Program-made: the position numbers and the translations under genes
In this document: positions 54,215-61,390 of the stretch, one piece after another
Layout: every line of letters begins with the position of its first letter
Position numbering within the stretch: position 1 is the first letter of the stretch
Notes under the pieces: generated by a model
Databases searched by the model: none
Told to the model about the DNA's origin: nothing
The model's input: the letters and a program-made list of their open reading frames with translations, nothing else
NCBI GenBank assembly: GCA_016787755.1
Contig: JAEUUA010000020.1
Location: forward strand, 310,001-374,000
DNA: 64,000 bases
DNA from: Cyclobacteriaceae bacterium
GTDB taxonomy: Bacteria > Bacteroidota > Bacteroidia > Cytophagales > Cyclobacteriaceae
Direction: 5' to 3'

Positions 54215-55023
54215 TAGTTATTAATGGCGCCATCATCGACCCAACAGGCAATTAAATTAATCTGTTCCTGCGTAAGCGTTAATCCGCCAATTGGCATCGA
54301 TTTATTTGCGGTTCTTGCTTTTATCTGCTCTGCCTTATTTTTAACATTCGAAAACGTTGTCCAATCACGCGAACCTGTACCCGCATCATGGCAACCTGAG
54401 AGCGTGCAATTTGCTGTAAATATTGGTTTAATGTCATTTAAAAAACTTGTTCCGGTATTTCCGCGGGGCACTAGTACATTTATTACTTTTTGGCAATCAT
54501 CGTTATCCTTAACAATAACGGTGTAGGTGCCATGCTTTAGATTTGTAAAAATATTTTGAGTCCCAAATCCGGTGGCGCCAAGTTGATATAAATATGATCC
54601 TGTTCCGCCTTGTCCTTGAACCGCTATGGATCCATTATCACTTGTGCATTGCGTATCGCTTTGTGTATTGATAGAGGCACCCAGATTTGTATCGGGTGAG
54701 GAAATCTCAACCGATAAAACAGAAATGCATCCTTTAAGATCCTTTACCGTTACCTCATAGATACCCGGTGCTAAATTCGAAAATCCCGGATTTGTTTGAT
54801 AGACCCCATTATTCAAACTAAAGTCATAACCTGGTTCGCCTCCTTGTGCTTCAACTACAATACTTCCGTTAATGGATCGACATGACGTAGCATCTGCTTT
54901 ACTAAGCAGTTTAATTCGGAGATCTGAATCATCGCAGGAAAACTTATCTGCCAGGTCATTGTATGCACAGGAACTCAGCAAGGGTATAAGAATGATAATG
55001 AATAATCGAATTGTGAGTGTCAT
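54214..55023 (-). CDS. SprB-repeat lipoprotein with C-x4-C-H haem-like domain
   Basis: 269 aa. Lipoprotein signal (IILIPLLSSC). Two SprB-type repeats follow (about 50-105 and 125-185; GSIVVEAQGGEPGYDFSLNNG, GSIAVQGQGGTGSYLYQLGATG, each closing with a G-x-Y-x-V-x-V-K-D segment). The C-terminal 75 residues look like a cytochrome-type domain: FTANCTLSGCHD (C-x4-C-H), NKSMPIGG, QINLIACWVDDGA. The Met in KSMP could be the second haem ligand. Close paralogue of the next gene upstream. Likely a surface lipoprotein with a redox or metal-binding end. Confidence 0.82.
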   Translation of the reverse strand: MTLTIRLFIIILIPLLSSCAYNDLADKFSCDDSDLRIKLLSKADATSCRSINGSIVVEAQGGEPGYDFSLNNGVYQTNPGFSNLAPGIYEVTVKDLKGCISVLSVEISSPDTNLGASINTQSDTQCTSDNGSIAVQGQGGTGSYLYQLGATGFGTQNIFTNLKHGTYTVIVKDNDDCQKVINVLVPRGNTGTSFLNDIKPIFTANCTLSGCHDAGTGSRDWTTFSNVKNKAEQIKARTANKSMPIGGLTLTQEQINLIACWVDDGAINN

Positions 55024-55080
55024 TTTATGGCGTTGACTTACTTTAAAGTTAATGCACTTCTTGAAAATCTCCTCTTGATT

Positions 55081-55914
55081 TTAATTATTTAATGCGCCCG
55101 AATCCACCCAGCAAGCAATCAAATCAATTTGTGCCTGTGGCAATCCTGTGGGGGCAATATCTTTTGGCATGGATTTATTGCCAGTCCTTGTCTTAATATT
55201 GAGCGCATTGGTTTGCACATTGGCGAACACACTCCAGTTTCGATCGGCTCCATTATCTCCATTGTGACAGCCTGACTTAATACAATTGGCCTGAAGGATT
55301 GGAGCAATGTCATTCGCAAAGCTTACACTGGTTTGACTGGCTACCGTTCCATTAACAGTAACAATGCAATTGGAAGCGTCTTTAATAGTTATGGTATAAT
55401 TGCCAGCCTTTAGGTTTGCAAATGCTGATGACGAACCGAAGGATCCGTCCCCTAATTGATATTGATATGGGGGTGTGCCCCCTGACACATTTAAAGTTAT
55501 AGACCCATTTGGGCTTGAACAATTCGTTTGACTTACCAAGACTGGGATACCAGCAGAAGGGGCAGAAGGGGCAGTTAGAATTACCCCCGATAATTCGCGC
55601 TCACACCCATTCGAATCCTTAACCACCACATTAAACGTCCCTGGTCCTAAATTCGAAAAAGTTGAGGTGCTAACCAGTACGCCTGAATTTAATTTAAACT
55701 GATAAGGTGCCATGCCACCCGATGCTGTCACGGCTATTGAACCATCAATAGTACCACAACCAGTAGGGTTGCTTTTTGTGCTTAGTGCGATTCCAAGATC
55801 AGTTGTATTGCAGTCAACCGGCTTAGGTTCATTGTTGCTTGAACATCCTGAATAAATCAGAAGCAGCATTACACACCCCAATCCAAGCATTGTTTTTAGA
55901 TCTCTGATCATCAT
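55081..55914 (-). CDS. SprB-repeat lipoprotein with C-x4-C-H haem-like domain (paralogue)
   Basis: 277 aa. Lipoprotein signal with lipobox IYSGC. Two SprB-type repeats (GSIAVTASGGMAPYQFKLNSG and GSITLNVSGGTPPYQYQLGDG with GTFNVVVKDSNGC and GNYTITIKDASNC). C-terminal domain LQANCIKSGCHNGDNG, NKSMPKDI, QIDLIACWVDSGALNN. Same architecture as the gene at 54214-55023, so a tandem duplication is likely. Second in the operon, one base after the anti-sigma/beta-barrel gene. Confidence 0.82.
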   Translation of the reverse strand: MMIRDLKTMLGLGCVMLLLIYSGCSSNNEPKPVDCNTTDLGIALSTKSNPTGCGTIDGSIAVTASGGMAPYQFKLNSGVLVSTSTFSNLGPGTFNVVVKDSNGCERELSGVILTAPSAPSAGIPVLVSQTNCSSPNGSITLNVSGGTPPYQYQLGDGSFGSSSAFANLKAGNYTITIKDASNCIVTVNGTVASQTSVSFANDIAPILQANCIKSGCHNGDNGADRNWSVFANVQTNALNIKTRTGNKSMPKDIAPTGLPQAQIDLIACWVDSGALNN

Positions 55915-55915
55915 A

Positions 55916-57166
55916 TTAGTAAAGTTTAAATTTTACTCCAAAAAAAACTCCGAGGCTGGACAACCTAACTTCCCCATATCCCATACCAGCCAACGGAGCT
56001 TTCAAAAAAGGTTCTGCCTGCACATACAATCTTGAGTTCAATTGGTGTTGAATACCCACGGAAAGATTTAGGACTTTAAACCATTCATTATTTTCTTTCT
56101 TTACTTGTTTCGAATAAACCCGGTCACCATTGTTTGTGTAAACGGTAAAGTTGTAGTCTTCGCTTAACATGAGGTAAGAGGAAAGCCCCACACCTCCAAA
56201 AAAAGAAGTTTTAGAAAACGGGTTCAACCGATAATAGAAATTAAGTGGGATATCTAAAATGCGACAAGATCCATCAAGATCATCGGCTGTTCGGCCGGAG
56301 TAGGTTATCTCACCATTTGAAGAATACTTTTTAAAGGATCGAATGGCCCCTGTTGAAACGGACCATCGATTTGCAAATTGGTATTCTACGAGCAACGCAT
56401 AGTTACTTCCTATAGACCCGGATGATCCAAAATTAACAGAAGAAAAATCGGGTGATGCCAACCCCCGAACGAAGATGCCCTTTGCAAATATCTTCTGTTG
56501 GTCTTCTTCCTTTTTTGAGTCCAATTTAGTCGAATCACTTTCATGTTTGGCCTTTTTTTCAGCTGCAGGAATAGATTCGATTTTAGGTTTGGAGAAAAAT
56601 AATTTATTACTGTCTTTGTCGTCTTGTTGAAGATTCGAAACGTTCCCGAGTTCATTGTCTTGCAAATCATTAACTTCACGATGATCAACATTTAAGTGCT
56701 CTTCTTTCACCGCATTCTTTTCTGTAACTCCATCATTGGCATTTTGCTTCTCTTTAACTAATGCCACTCTTTGACGTTGATCAGTATTAGAATTTTGACT
56801 ACTTGAATTTTGAATCTGATAATCATCCGCTTCTGATTTCTTTTGTTGTGATGTAGTTTTTTCGGACAGGTTTTGATTATCAATACTGACAGTCTTGCTT
56901 TCAGTTAGGATTTGATCAGTATTTTTTTTGACATCAGGTTCTGCTGAAGTGTTGTTAAGAGTGTACCCCATCCAAACACCTCCTGTAAAAATAATGATAC
57001 CTAACAATGAAAGGAGAATCCATTTATTGAAAACAGTAGGAGATTTTGAAACAGCATCTAATCGTTCAGTCATCCCCTCCCACGCGGCAACCTCGTACTC
57101 AGGTTTGATGCCCTCAGCAGCAGCTTTAAAAAGTGAATCGAGCTCCTGATCAGTTTGTTTTTCCAT
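55916..57166 (-). CDS. Anti-sigma-like protein fused to an outer-membrane beta-barrel-like domain
   Basis: 416 aa. N-terminal cytoplasmic segment (about 1-44; DQELDSLFKAAAEGIKPEYEVAAWEGM) resembles the anti-sigma region of Bacteroidota proteins. One membrane helix (WILLSLLGIIIFTGGVWMGY, about 46-65). Then a long low-complexity Asn/Gln/Glu/Lys/Ser linker (about 75-230). The C-terminal 185 residues are PorT/OMP-like beta strands (YALLVEYQFANRWSVSTGAI, GVGLSSYLMLSEDYNF, SLGVFFGVKFKLY). It overlaps the sigma gene by 17 bp. It would have to span the cell envelope; function inferred only. Confidence 0.8.
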   Translation of the reverse strand: MEKQTDQELDSLFKAAAEGIKPEYEVAAWEGMTERLDAVSKSPTVFNKWILLSLLGIIIFTGGVWMGYTLNNTSAEPDVKKNTDQILTESKTVSIDNQNLSEKTTSQQKKSEADDYQIQNSSSQNSNTDQRQRVALVKEKQNANDGVTEKNAVKEEHLNVDHREVNDLQDNELGNVSNLQQDDKDSNKLFFSKPKIESIPAAEKKAKHESDSTKLDSKKEEDQQKIFAKGIFVRGLASPDFSSVNFGSSGSIGSNYALLVEYQFANRWSVSTGAIRSFKKYSSNGEITYSGRTADDLDGSCRILDIPLNFYYRLNPFSKTSFFGGVGLSSYLMLSEDYNFTVYTNNGDRVYSKQVKKENNEWFKVLNLSVGIQHQLNSRLYVQAEPFLKAPLAGMGYGEVRLSSLGVFFGVKFKLY

Positions 57167-57689
57167 ACGATATCTTATTCATCTCGCCCAACATGCTTCT
57201 AAGATTTTCTCTGGCTTTCAATAAGTTTGACTTCGAGGTGCCGACAGAAATTTTCAACATCTTTCCGATTTCGGGGTGTGTAAACCCATCGATCACAAAC
57301 AAATTAAAGACAGCCCGATAGCCGGGCGAAAGTTTTTGGATCAATCCAATAAGTTCTTCATGCGAAAGATTGGAAACAGCCAGTGGCTGAGTATCCGCAT
57401 GTACCAACGTTAACGATTCTTTGTGCTGATGTTTCAATTCCTTTCGGTATTGATCAATGGAAGCGTTAATCATAATTTTTCGCAACCACCCTTTAAAAGG
57501 CGAATCGGAATTGTATTGATCTATTTTCGAGAACACTTTCATAAATCCGTCATTGACAACTTCTTTAGCTTCTGCCACAGTTCGGGAATAGCGAATGCAA
57601 ATACTTAAGGCATAGGAATAGTAATGCTGATACAGCAGTCGCTGACTATCACGATCATTACGCTTGCATCCTTGTATTAACAACTGCAT
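57150..57689 (-). CDS. ECF-type RNA polymerase sigma factor
   Basis: 179 aa. Region 2 (LLYQHYYSYALSICIRYSRTVAEAKEVVNDGFMKVF, with FKGWLRKIMINASIDQYR) and region 4 (LSPGYRAVFNLFVIDGFTHPEIGKMLKISVGTSKSNLLKARENL) are complete. First gene of an operon with the anti-sigma/beta-barrel protein, two SprB lipoproteins, YceI and DUF5777. The sigma factor is probably released by a signal sensed across the envelope. Different from the sigma at 27230. Confidence 0.95.
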   Translation of the reverse strand: MQLLIQGCKRNDRDSQRLLYQHYYSYALSICIRYSRTVAEAKEVVNDGFMKVFSKIDQYNSDSPFKGWLRKIMINASIDQYRKELKHQHKESLTLVHADTQPLAVSNLSHEELIGLIQKLSPGYRAVFNLFVIDGFTHPEIGKMLKISVGTSKSNLLKARENLRSMLGEMNKISYGKTN

Positions 57690-57824
57690 AAGCAGATTCG
57701 AGGTGTTAGGTTAAACAGAACGTAGACGGTACGGATTAAAAACGAAAAGGGTTGCCTTGGTATTCAACGAATTTACAAAAAAGCCGAACCAGAACAAGGT
57801 AGCCTGTCAGACTCGTACGGTCTA

Positions 57825-58176
57825 CGGGTGTCTTGTATAGATTGCACGGGTGCTTTGTGTAATCTGTACGGGTGTCTAGTATAAACCACATGGGTACTTG
57901 GTGTAATCTATGCGGGTGTCAAGTATAATCCACACGGGTGCTCAGTATATTCCATGCGGGTGTCAGGTATAAACCGTTCGGGTGCTAAGTGTAATCTATG
58001 CGGGTGTCAGGTATGAACCGTACGGGTGCTTAGTGTATTCTGTGCGGGTGTCAGGTATAAACCATGCGGGTGCTTGGTGTAATCTATGCGGGTGTCAGGT
58101 ATAAACCGTTCGGGCGCTTAGTGTAATCTATGCGGGTGTCAGGTATGAACCGTACGGGTGCTCTGTGCACTCTATG
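57825..58176. repeat. 22-bp tandem array, 16 units in two alternating types
   Basis: Sixteen units of exactly 22 bp with no indels. Odd units follow CGGGTGTCAGGTATAAACC, even units follow CGGGTGCTTAGTGTAATCTA, so the array is also a 44-bp dimer repeat. A seventeenth unit decays after 58176. CGGGTG is nearly invariant and recurs about every two helical turns. Stops appear in every frame, so it is not coding. It starts 136 bp upstream of an ECF sigma gene's start codon. Confidence 0.9.
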
Positions 58177-58353
58177 AGGGTGCCATCTATTTCATGATTG
58201 TGTTCTCCCGAACCACTTTTATTAACATAACATTGTTACTAACACACCTTATCGGATAGCAAGCCTCGTCTCTGTTATTTGCATTGTACTTTTTTGTCTC
58301 TTAAGTAACAATTTTTGGTGAGAGTTCAAGACCTAGTATTCTGGCTTGCTTTT
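58177..58353. other. Intergenic spacer, no feature seen
   Basis: Between the 22-bp array and the first REPIN-like repeat. One decayed array unit at its start; otherwise no reading frame, hairpin or promoter match that I can support. Confidence 0.5.
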
Positions 58354-58536
58354 CCCACGTTCGTGTTGGTCGCCTGACCAACACTTCCCGCAAAACTAAT
58401 TTGTTGCTGCAATACAACCTACCGAAATAGCATGCTATAAAAAAAATAGTACTATTTAATAGGTTAGAGTTGCGTCACGCATGAACAAGTTGTTGGTCAG
58501 GCGACCAATAACAACTCTACCAACAACAACTTAGGG
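58354..58536. repeat. REPIN-like repeat, copy 1 (183 bp)
   Basis: Nearly identical to 58969-59152. Each end holds a hairpin: GTGTTGGTC-gcct-GACCAACAC on the left (about 58363-58384) and GTTGGTCAGGCGACCAAT on the right, the two hairpins being inverted copies of each other. The centre is AT-rich. A partial third copy of the right end (GCGACCAACAACAACTT) follows at 58550-58566 and includes the stop codon of the small gene. Confidence 0.85.
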
Positions 58537-58564
58537 GCAGTAATACAAGGCGACCAACAACAAC

Positions 58565-58924
58565 TTAAGGGATACTTTTATAGGTTGATCCAAACCAAAA
58601 TATCTTGTCGTTATATTTTATTTTATAGACTCTAGCTAAGAAACGTAACCTACTTATTTCGACTACTTCTTGACTCACCAAACTTTCAAAAAAAAGACTA
58701 CCTATAATTAATTTATTATTCTCAAGAGTTATGACATAGACATATTTTTTCATATAAAACAAAAGCATCAAGATTAAACATCCATTAAATATCGATAAGA
58801 CCATTGCAGACTCCACATTTCCTTTTTCAAATGAATCAATAAAAATAAAACTAAAAACTACTAAATTGATGATAATAACTGCTATACCACCATAGTACAT
58901 TACTTTTGACAGATATGTTTTCAT
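58565..58924 (-). CDS. Small membrane protein flanked by the repeats
   Basis: 119 aa. Two hydrophobic helices (about 10-31 and 38-58), then a soluble beta-rich tail (YVYVITLENNKLIIGSLFFESL, VEISRLRFLARVYKIKY). It ends ...FGSTYKSIP with its stop inside a repeat end. It is the only gene in the 2-kb island and sits exactly between the two REPIN-like copies. AT-rich composition and unusual codon choice compared with neighbours suggest foreign origin. No family recognised. Confidence 0.65.
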   Translation of the reverse strand: MKTYLSKVMYYGGIAVIIINLVVFSFIFIDSFEKGNVESAMVLSIFNGCLILMLLFYMKKYVYVITLENNKLIIGSLFFESLVSQEVVEISRLRFLARVYKIKYNDKIFWFGSTYKSIP

Positions 58925-58968
58925 AATGTTTATTTAAATCTCAAACCTAAAACTACTTCAATGCTACC

Positions 58969-59152
58969 CCCACGTTCGTGTTGGTCGCGTGACCAACACT
59001 TTCCGCAAAACTAATTTGTCGCTGCAATACAACCTACCGAAATAGCATTCAATAAAAAAAAATAGTACTGTTTAATAGGCTAGAGTTGCGTTATGAGTTA
59101 ACAAGTTGTTGGTCAGGCGACCAACAACAACTCTACCAACAACAACTTAGGG
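58969..59152. repeat. REPIN-like repeat, copy 2 (184 bp)
   Basis: Direct repeat of 58354-58536 with about 15 differences. Left hairpin GTGTTGGTC-gcgt-GACCAACAC; right hairpin GTTGTTGGTC / GACCAACAAC. Differences in the left loop (gcgt versus gcct) leave the stems intact, which suggests selection on or recent copying of the stems. Confidence 0.85.
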
Positions 59153-59171
59153 AACCCTTAGTGAAGCCACT

Positions 59172-59276
59172 TGATTGAGTTGAGATCCATCGCTTAACGC
59201 GGAATGATGATGAAAAGCATCTGCTTAACTACTTCTTTCTGAAATATAATTTTCTTTATACGCTCTGGATTGAGTA
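59172..59276 (+). repeat. 105-bp direct repeat, left copy
   Basis: Shares long identical blocks with 59428-59531: ATGAAAAGCATCTGCTTAAC, TACGCTCTGGATTGAGTA. The copies flank an element with inverted ends at 59280-59427. It could be a duplicated insertion context or part of a larger repeat family. Confidence 0.85.
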
Positions 59277-59279
59277 ACC

Positions 59280-59427
59280 CTTCCCAGCGGTGTCTCCCGC
59301 TTCGGGGACCCTGCGCCTGTGAGGGAAATGTCTTATCTATGGTTCCATTTATGAGTTTCTTCTTTCAATCAACGCGGAGTTCCCGCTGTTCTCAACCAAG
59401 CGCTCTCAGAGACTCTCCGCTGGGAAG
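59280..59427. mobile_element. 148-bp MITE-like element with 11-bp terminal inverted repeats
   Basis: Left end CTTCCCAGCGG (59280-59290), right end CCGCTGGGAAG (59417-59427), a perfect 11-bp inverted pair; TGTCTC and GAGACTCT extend it imperfectly. It sits between the two 105-bp direct repeats, its right end directly abutting the second. No transposase is encoded. An inner hairpin around CCCGCTTCGGGG is also present. Whether this is mobile or a structured RNA cannot be told from one copy. Confidence 0.55.
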
Positions 59428-59531
59428 TGATTGAATTGAGATCCCACGCTTAAAGCGGAAGGTAATGAAAAGCATCTGCTTAACTACTTCTCTCTGAAAT
59501 ACATTTATTTTAATACGCTCTGGATTGAGTA
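59428..59531 (+). repeat. 105-bp direct repeat, right copy (104 bp)
   Basis: Second copy of 59172-59276, starting at the base after the inverted end of the inner element. About 88% identical by eye, with one net deletion. Confidence 0.85.
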
Positions 59532-59631
59532 GCATGAGTGTTACCCATTGCGAATCGTATGACTGCATGACAATAATAAAGTTAAAGTGACTGGTTAGTC
59601 GATTTACTTAAAGCCTAGGAACGGAATGCCC

Positions 59632-59671
59632 TAAAAGAGAAAATCCCCCAAAGTCCTTGACCTCGGGGGAT
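59632..59671 (-). terminator. Possible terminator of the 63-aa gene
   Basis: On the minus strand ATCCCCC pairs with GGGGGAT (59671-59665 with 59649-59643) across a 15-nt loop, followed by TTTCTCTTTT. The T-run is imperfect. It lies about 107 bp past the stop of the minus-strand gene at 59778. The rest of 59532-59777 shows no gene or repeat. Confidence 0.4.
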
Positions 59672-59777
59672 AATCTTGTCTATAGTTGGCTTTAATCTGA
59701 TGTAAATGTAAGCGCACCCCATAAACTACCAAACGGGCTTCCGATTGAAGGATTATAAAACTGGCGAATTGCCAAAA

Positions 59778-59969
59778 TCAGCGTTGAGTAGCCGAAATAG
59801 TATCTTTAGCAACGGAATCCGGCTTCAAAAACTGCTTTTTTAGCCTTTCTGGGAGTTGGGGTTTTGATCCTGGAAACGTGGTGCGTGAACTAATGTCGTA
59901 ACTGAAGTAAATCAGTGACACTAAGAAAACTACTCCCAGTAAAACAAAGATCTTCTTTGATTTTGACAT
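59778..59969 (-). CDS. Small single-pass membrane protein
   Basis: 63 aa. Basic start (MSKSKK), one hydrophobic helix (IFVLLGVVFLVSLIYFSYDI, about 7-26), then a polar tail with Pro and Lys. It lies downstream of rplT but beyond rplT's terminator, so it needs its own promoter or readthrough. Clean membrane topology makes a real gene likely. No family recognised. Confidence 0.7.
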   Translation of the reverse strand: MSKSKKIFVLLGVVFLVSLIYFSYDISSRTTFPGSKPQLPERLKKQFLKPDSVAKDTISATQR

Positions 59970-59983
59970 GCGCTAAAGTAAAA

Positions 59984-60012
59984 AAGCCCCGCTCTATCCG
60001 AACGGGGCTTTA
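59984..60012 (-). terminator. Terminator of the infC-rpmI-rplT operon
   Basis: On the minus strand AAAGCCCCG pairs with CGGGGCTTT (9 bp, 11-nt loop), followed by TTTTTT. It begins 18 bp past the rplT stop. Confidence 0.85.
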
Positions 60013-60029
60013 TAAAATTTGTAATCGAA

Positions 60030-60374
60030 TTACTTTAATTTATTCACAACAGCTTCAAACGCTGAAGGATGATTCATGGCTAAGTCAGCCAACACCTTAC
60101 GGTTTAAATCAATTCCTGTCTTTTTTACTTTACCCATAAACTCAGAGTAAGACATTCCATGAAGTCTTGCTCCGGCATTGATACGGGCGATCCAAAGGGT
60201 GCGGAAATCTCTCTTCTTGGCTTTTCTATCGCGGTATGCATAGACCAACCCTTTCTCGACTGCGTTTTTGGCAACCGTCCAAACATTTTTTCTACGACCA
60301 AAGTATCCTTTGGCCAATTCCATTACGCGCTTACGTCTGGCGCGGGATGCTACACTGTTTACTGAACGTGGCAT
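60030..60374 (-). CDS. rplT: 50S ribosomal protein L20
   Basis: 114 aa, normal length. Basic N-terminus [30 protein letters not shown] (first 30 residues), then [22 protein letters not shown], the family signature. It binds 23S rRNA early in assembly. Last gene of infC-rpmI-rplT. The 144-bp gap to rpmI is longer than usual and could hold an L20 control site. Confidence 0.98.
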   Translation of the reverse strand: MPRSVNSVASRARRKRVMELAKGYFGRRKNVWTVAKNAVEKGLVYAYRDRKAKKRDFRTLWIARINAGARLHGMSYSEFMGKVKKTGIDLNRKVLADLAMNHPSAFEAVVNKLK

Positions 60375-60518
60375 AACTTTTCATTTTTGGCGTTGGCGAT
60401 CTTTTATTTCAAGATACTTATTTGCCAATTACCGGGTTAAACAATACACTCCTGGCAACTGCTTCGGAGGGTGAATCCTCAAATTCTTAAAAAGATTCAG
60501 AGGATCGGTTCTTTTGGT

Positions 60519-60719
60519 TTAAACAAGATGTGGAAGCATGAGTCGCACGTTGTTCTCGTCAGATTTACTAACGACAGTTGCGTGGCCTAGTCTTCTTTTT
60601 TGCTTAGTACCTTTCTTTGTCAGGATGTGGCTCTTATACGCTTTCTTGCGTTTAATCTTACCGGTTCCGGTAACCTTAAAGCGCTTCTTAGCTCCTGACT
60701 TTGTTTTTAACTTGGGCAT
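60519..60719 (-). CDS. rpmI: 50S ribosomal protein L35
   Basis: 66 aa. [44 protein letters not shown] (residues 1-44) is the standard L35 pattern, rich in Lys. It lies between infC and rplT, the universal order. Confidence 0.98.
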   Translation of the reverse strand: MPKLKTKSGAKKRFKVTGTGKIKRKKAYKSHILTKKGTKQKRRLGHATVVSKSDENNVRLMLPHLV

Positions 60720-60739
60720 TACTATTTAAATTTAAAATC

Positions 60740-61309
60740 TTACTTCTTTCCTTTAGGAGCCACCATCATATACATCCGCTTCCCTTCCAACTTCGGCAAC
60801 TGTTCTACTTTTCCAATTTCTTCCAGTGCTTGTGCGAACTTTAATAATAAAATTTCGCCACGTTCCTTATACACAATTGAACGGCCTGCAAAATGAACAT
60901 AGGCTTTCACCTTCGCTCCTTCCTTCAGGAAATTCTCCGCATGTTTCAACTTAAAGTTGAAATCATGATCATCTGTATTTGGGCCAAACCGTATTTCTTT
61001 TAATACCGTTTTTTGTGCATTGGCCTTTATTTCTTTCTGTTTCTTTTTCTGCTCGTACTTAAACTTCGAGTAGTCAATGATTTTGCAAACAGGCGGTTCA
61101 GCATTTGGCGAAATCTCCACCAGATCTAATCCTTGTTCTTGAGCCATCTTAATGGCAACCGAGGTAGCGTACACGTCTACCTTTATATTTTCGCCCACCA
61201 CACGCACGCGGCTGGCTAAAATGCGTTCATTGACACGATAAGGTTCTTCTACTACTCTCCTTGGCCCTCTTATATAAGGCTTCGGTCTGTTACCTGGAAA
61301 TATTGCCAC
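60740..61309 (-). CDS. infC: Translation initiation factor IF-3
   Basis: 189 aa with a GTG start. N-domain ([62 protein letters not shown], residues 27-88) and C-domain ([39 protein letters not shown]). IF-3 splits ribosomes and checks the start codon. A non-ATG start is typical for infC, since IF-3 represses its own message through a weak start codon. Confidence 0.97.
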   Translation of the reverse strand: MAIFPGNRPKPYIRGPRRVVEEPYRVNERILASRVRVVGENIKVDVYATSVAIKMAQEQGLDLVEISPNAEPPVCKIIDYSKFKYEQKKKQKEIKANAQKTVLKEIRFGPNTDDHDFNFKLKHAENFLKEGAKVKAYVHFAGRSIVYKERGEILLLKFAQALEEIGKVEQLPKLEGKRMYMMVAPKGKK

Positions 61310-61357
61310 TCGTTGGGTTTATGTTCTAAATACTATTACTTTTTTAAAAACAGGCTG

Positions 61358-61386
61358 CAAATATCGCTCTTTTTTCCGTTTATCAA
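61358..61386 (-). promoter_or_regulatory. Candidate promoter of infC
   Basis: On the minus strand a TTG (61386-61384) is separated by 18 bp from GATATTTG (61365-61358), one mismatch from TAnnTTTG in its fixed positions. The same CGATATTTGCAG 12-mer recurs upstream of thrS at 63354-63365. Confidence 0.45.
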
Positions 61387-61390
61387 AATC

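Noticed and set aside
57825..58176. CRISPR array
   Set aside because: The 22-bp units follow one another with no unique spacers between them, and no cas gene is present.
58354..59152. Integron cassette with attC sites
   Set aside because: The hairpins do not carry the RYYYAAC/GTTRRRY core pair, there is no integrase in the window, and both copies are near-identical and symmetric.
59172..59531. Retron or reverse-transcriptase-linked RNA
   Set aside because: No reverse transcriptase frame lies within the window near these repeats.
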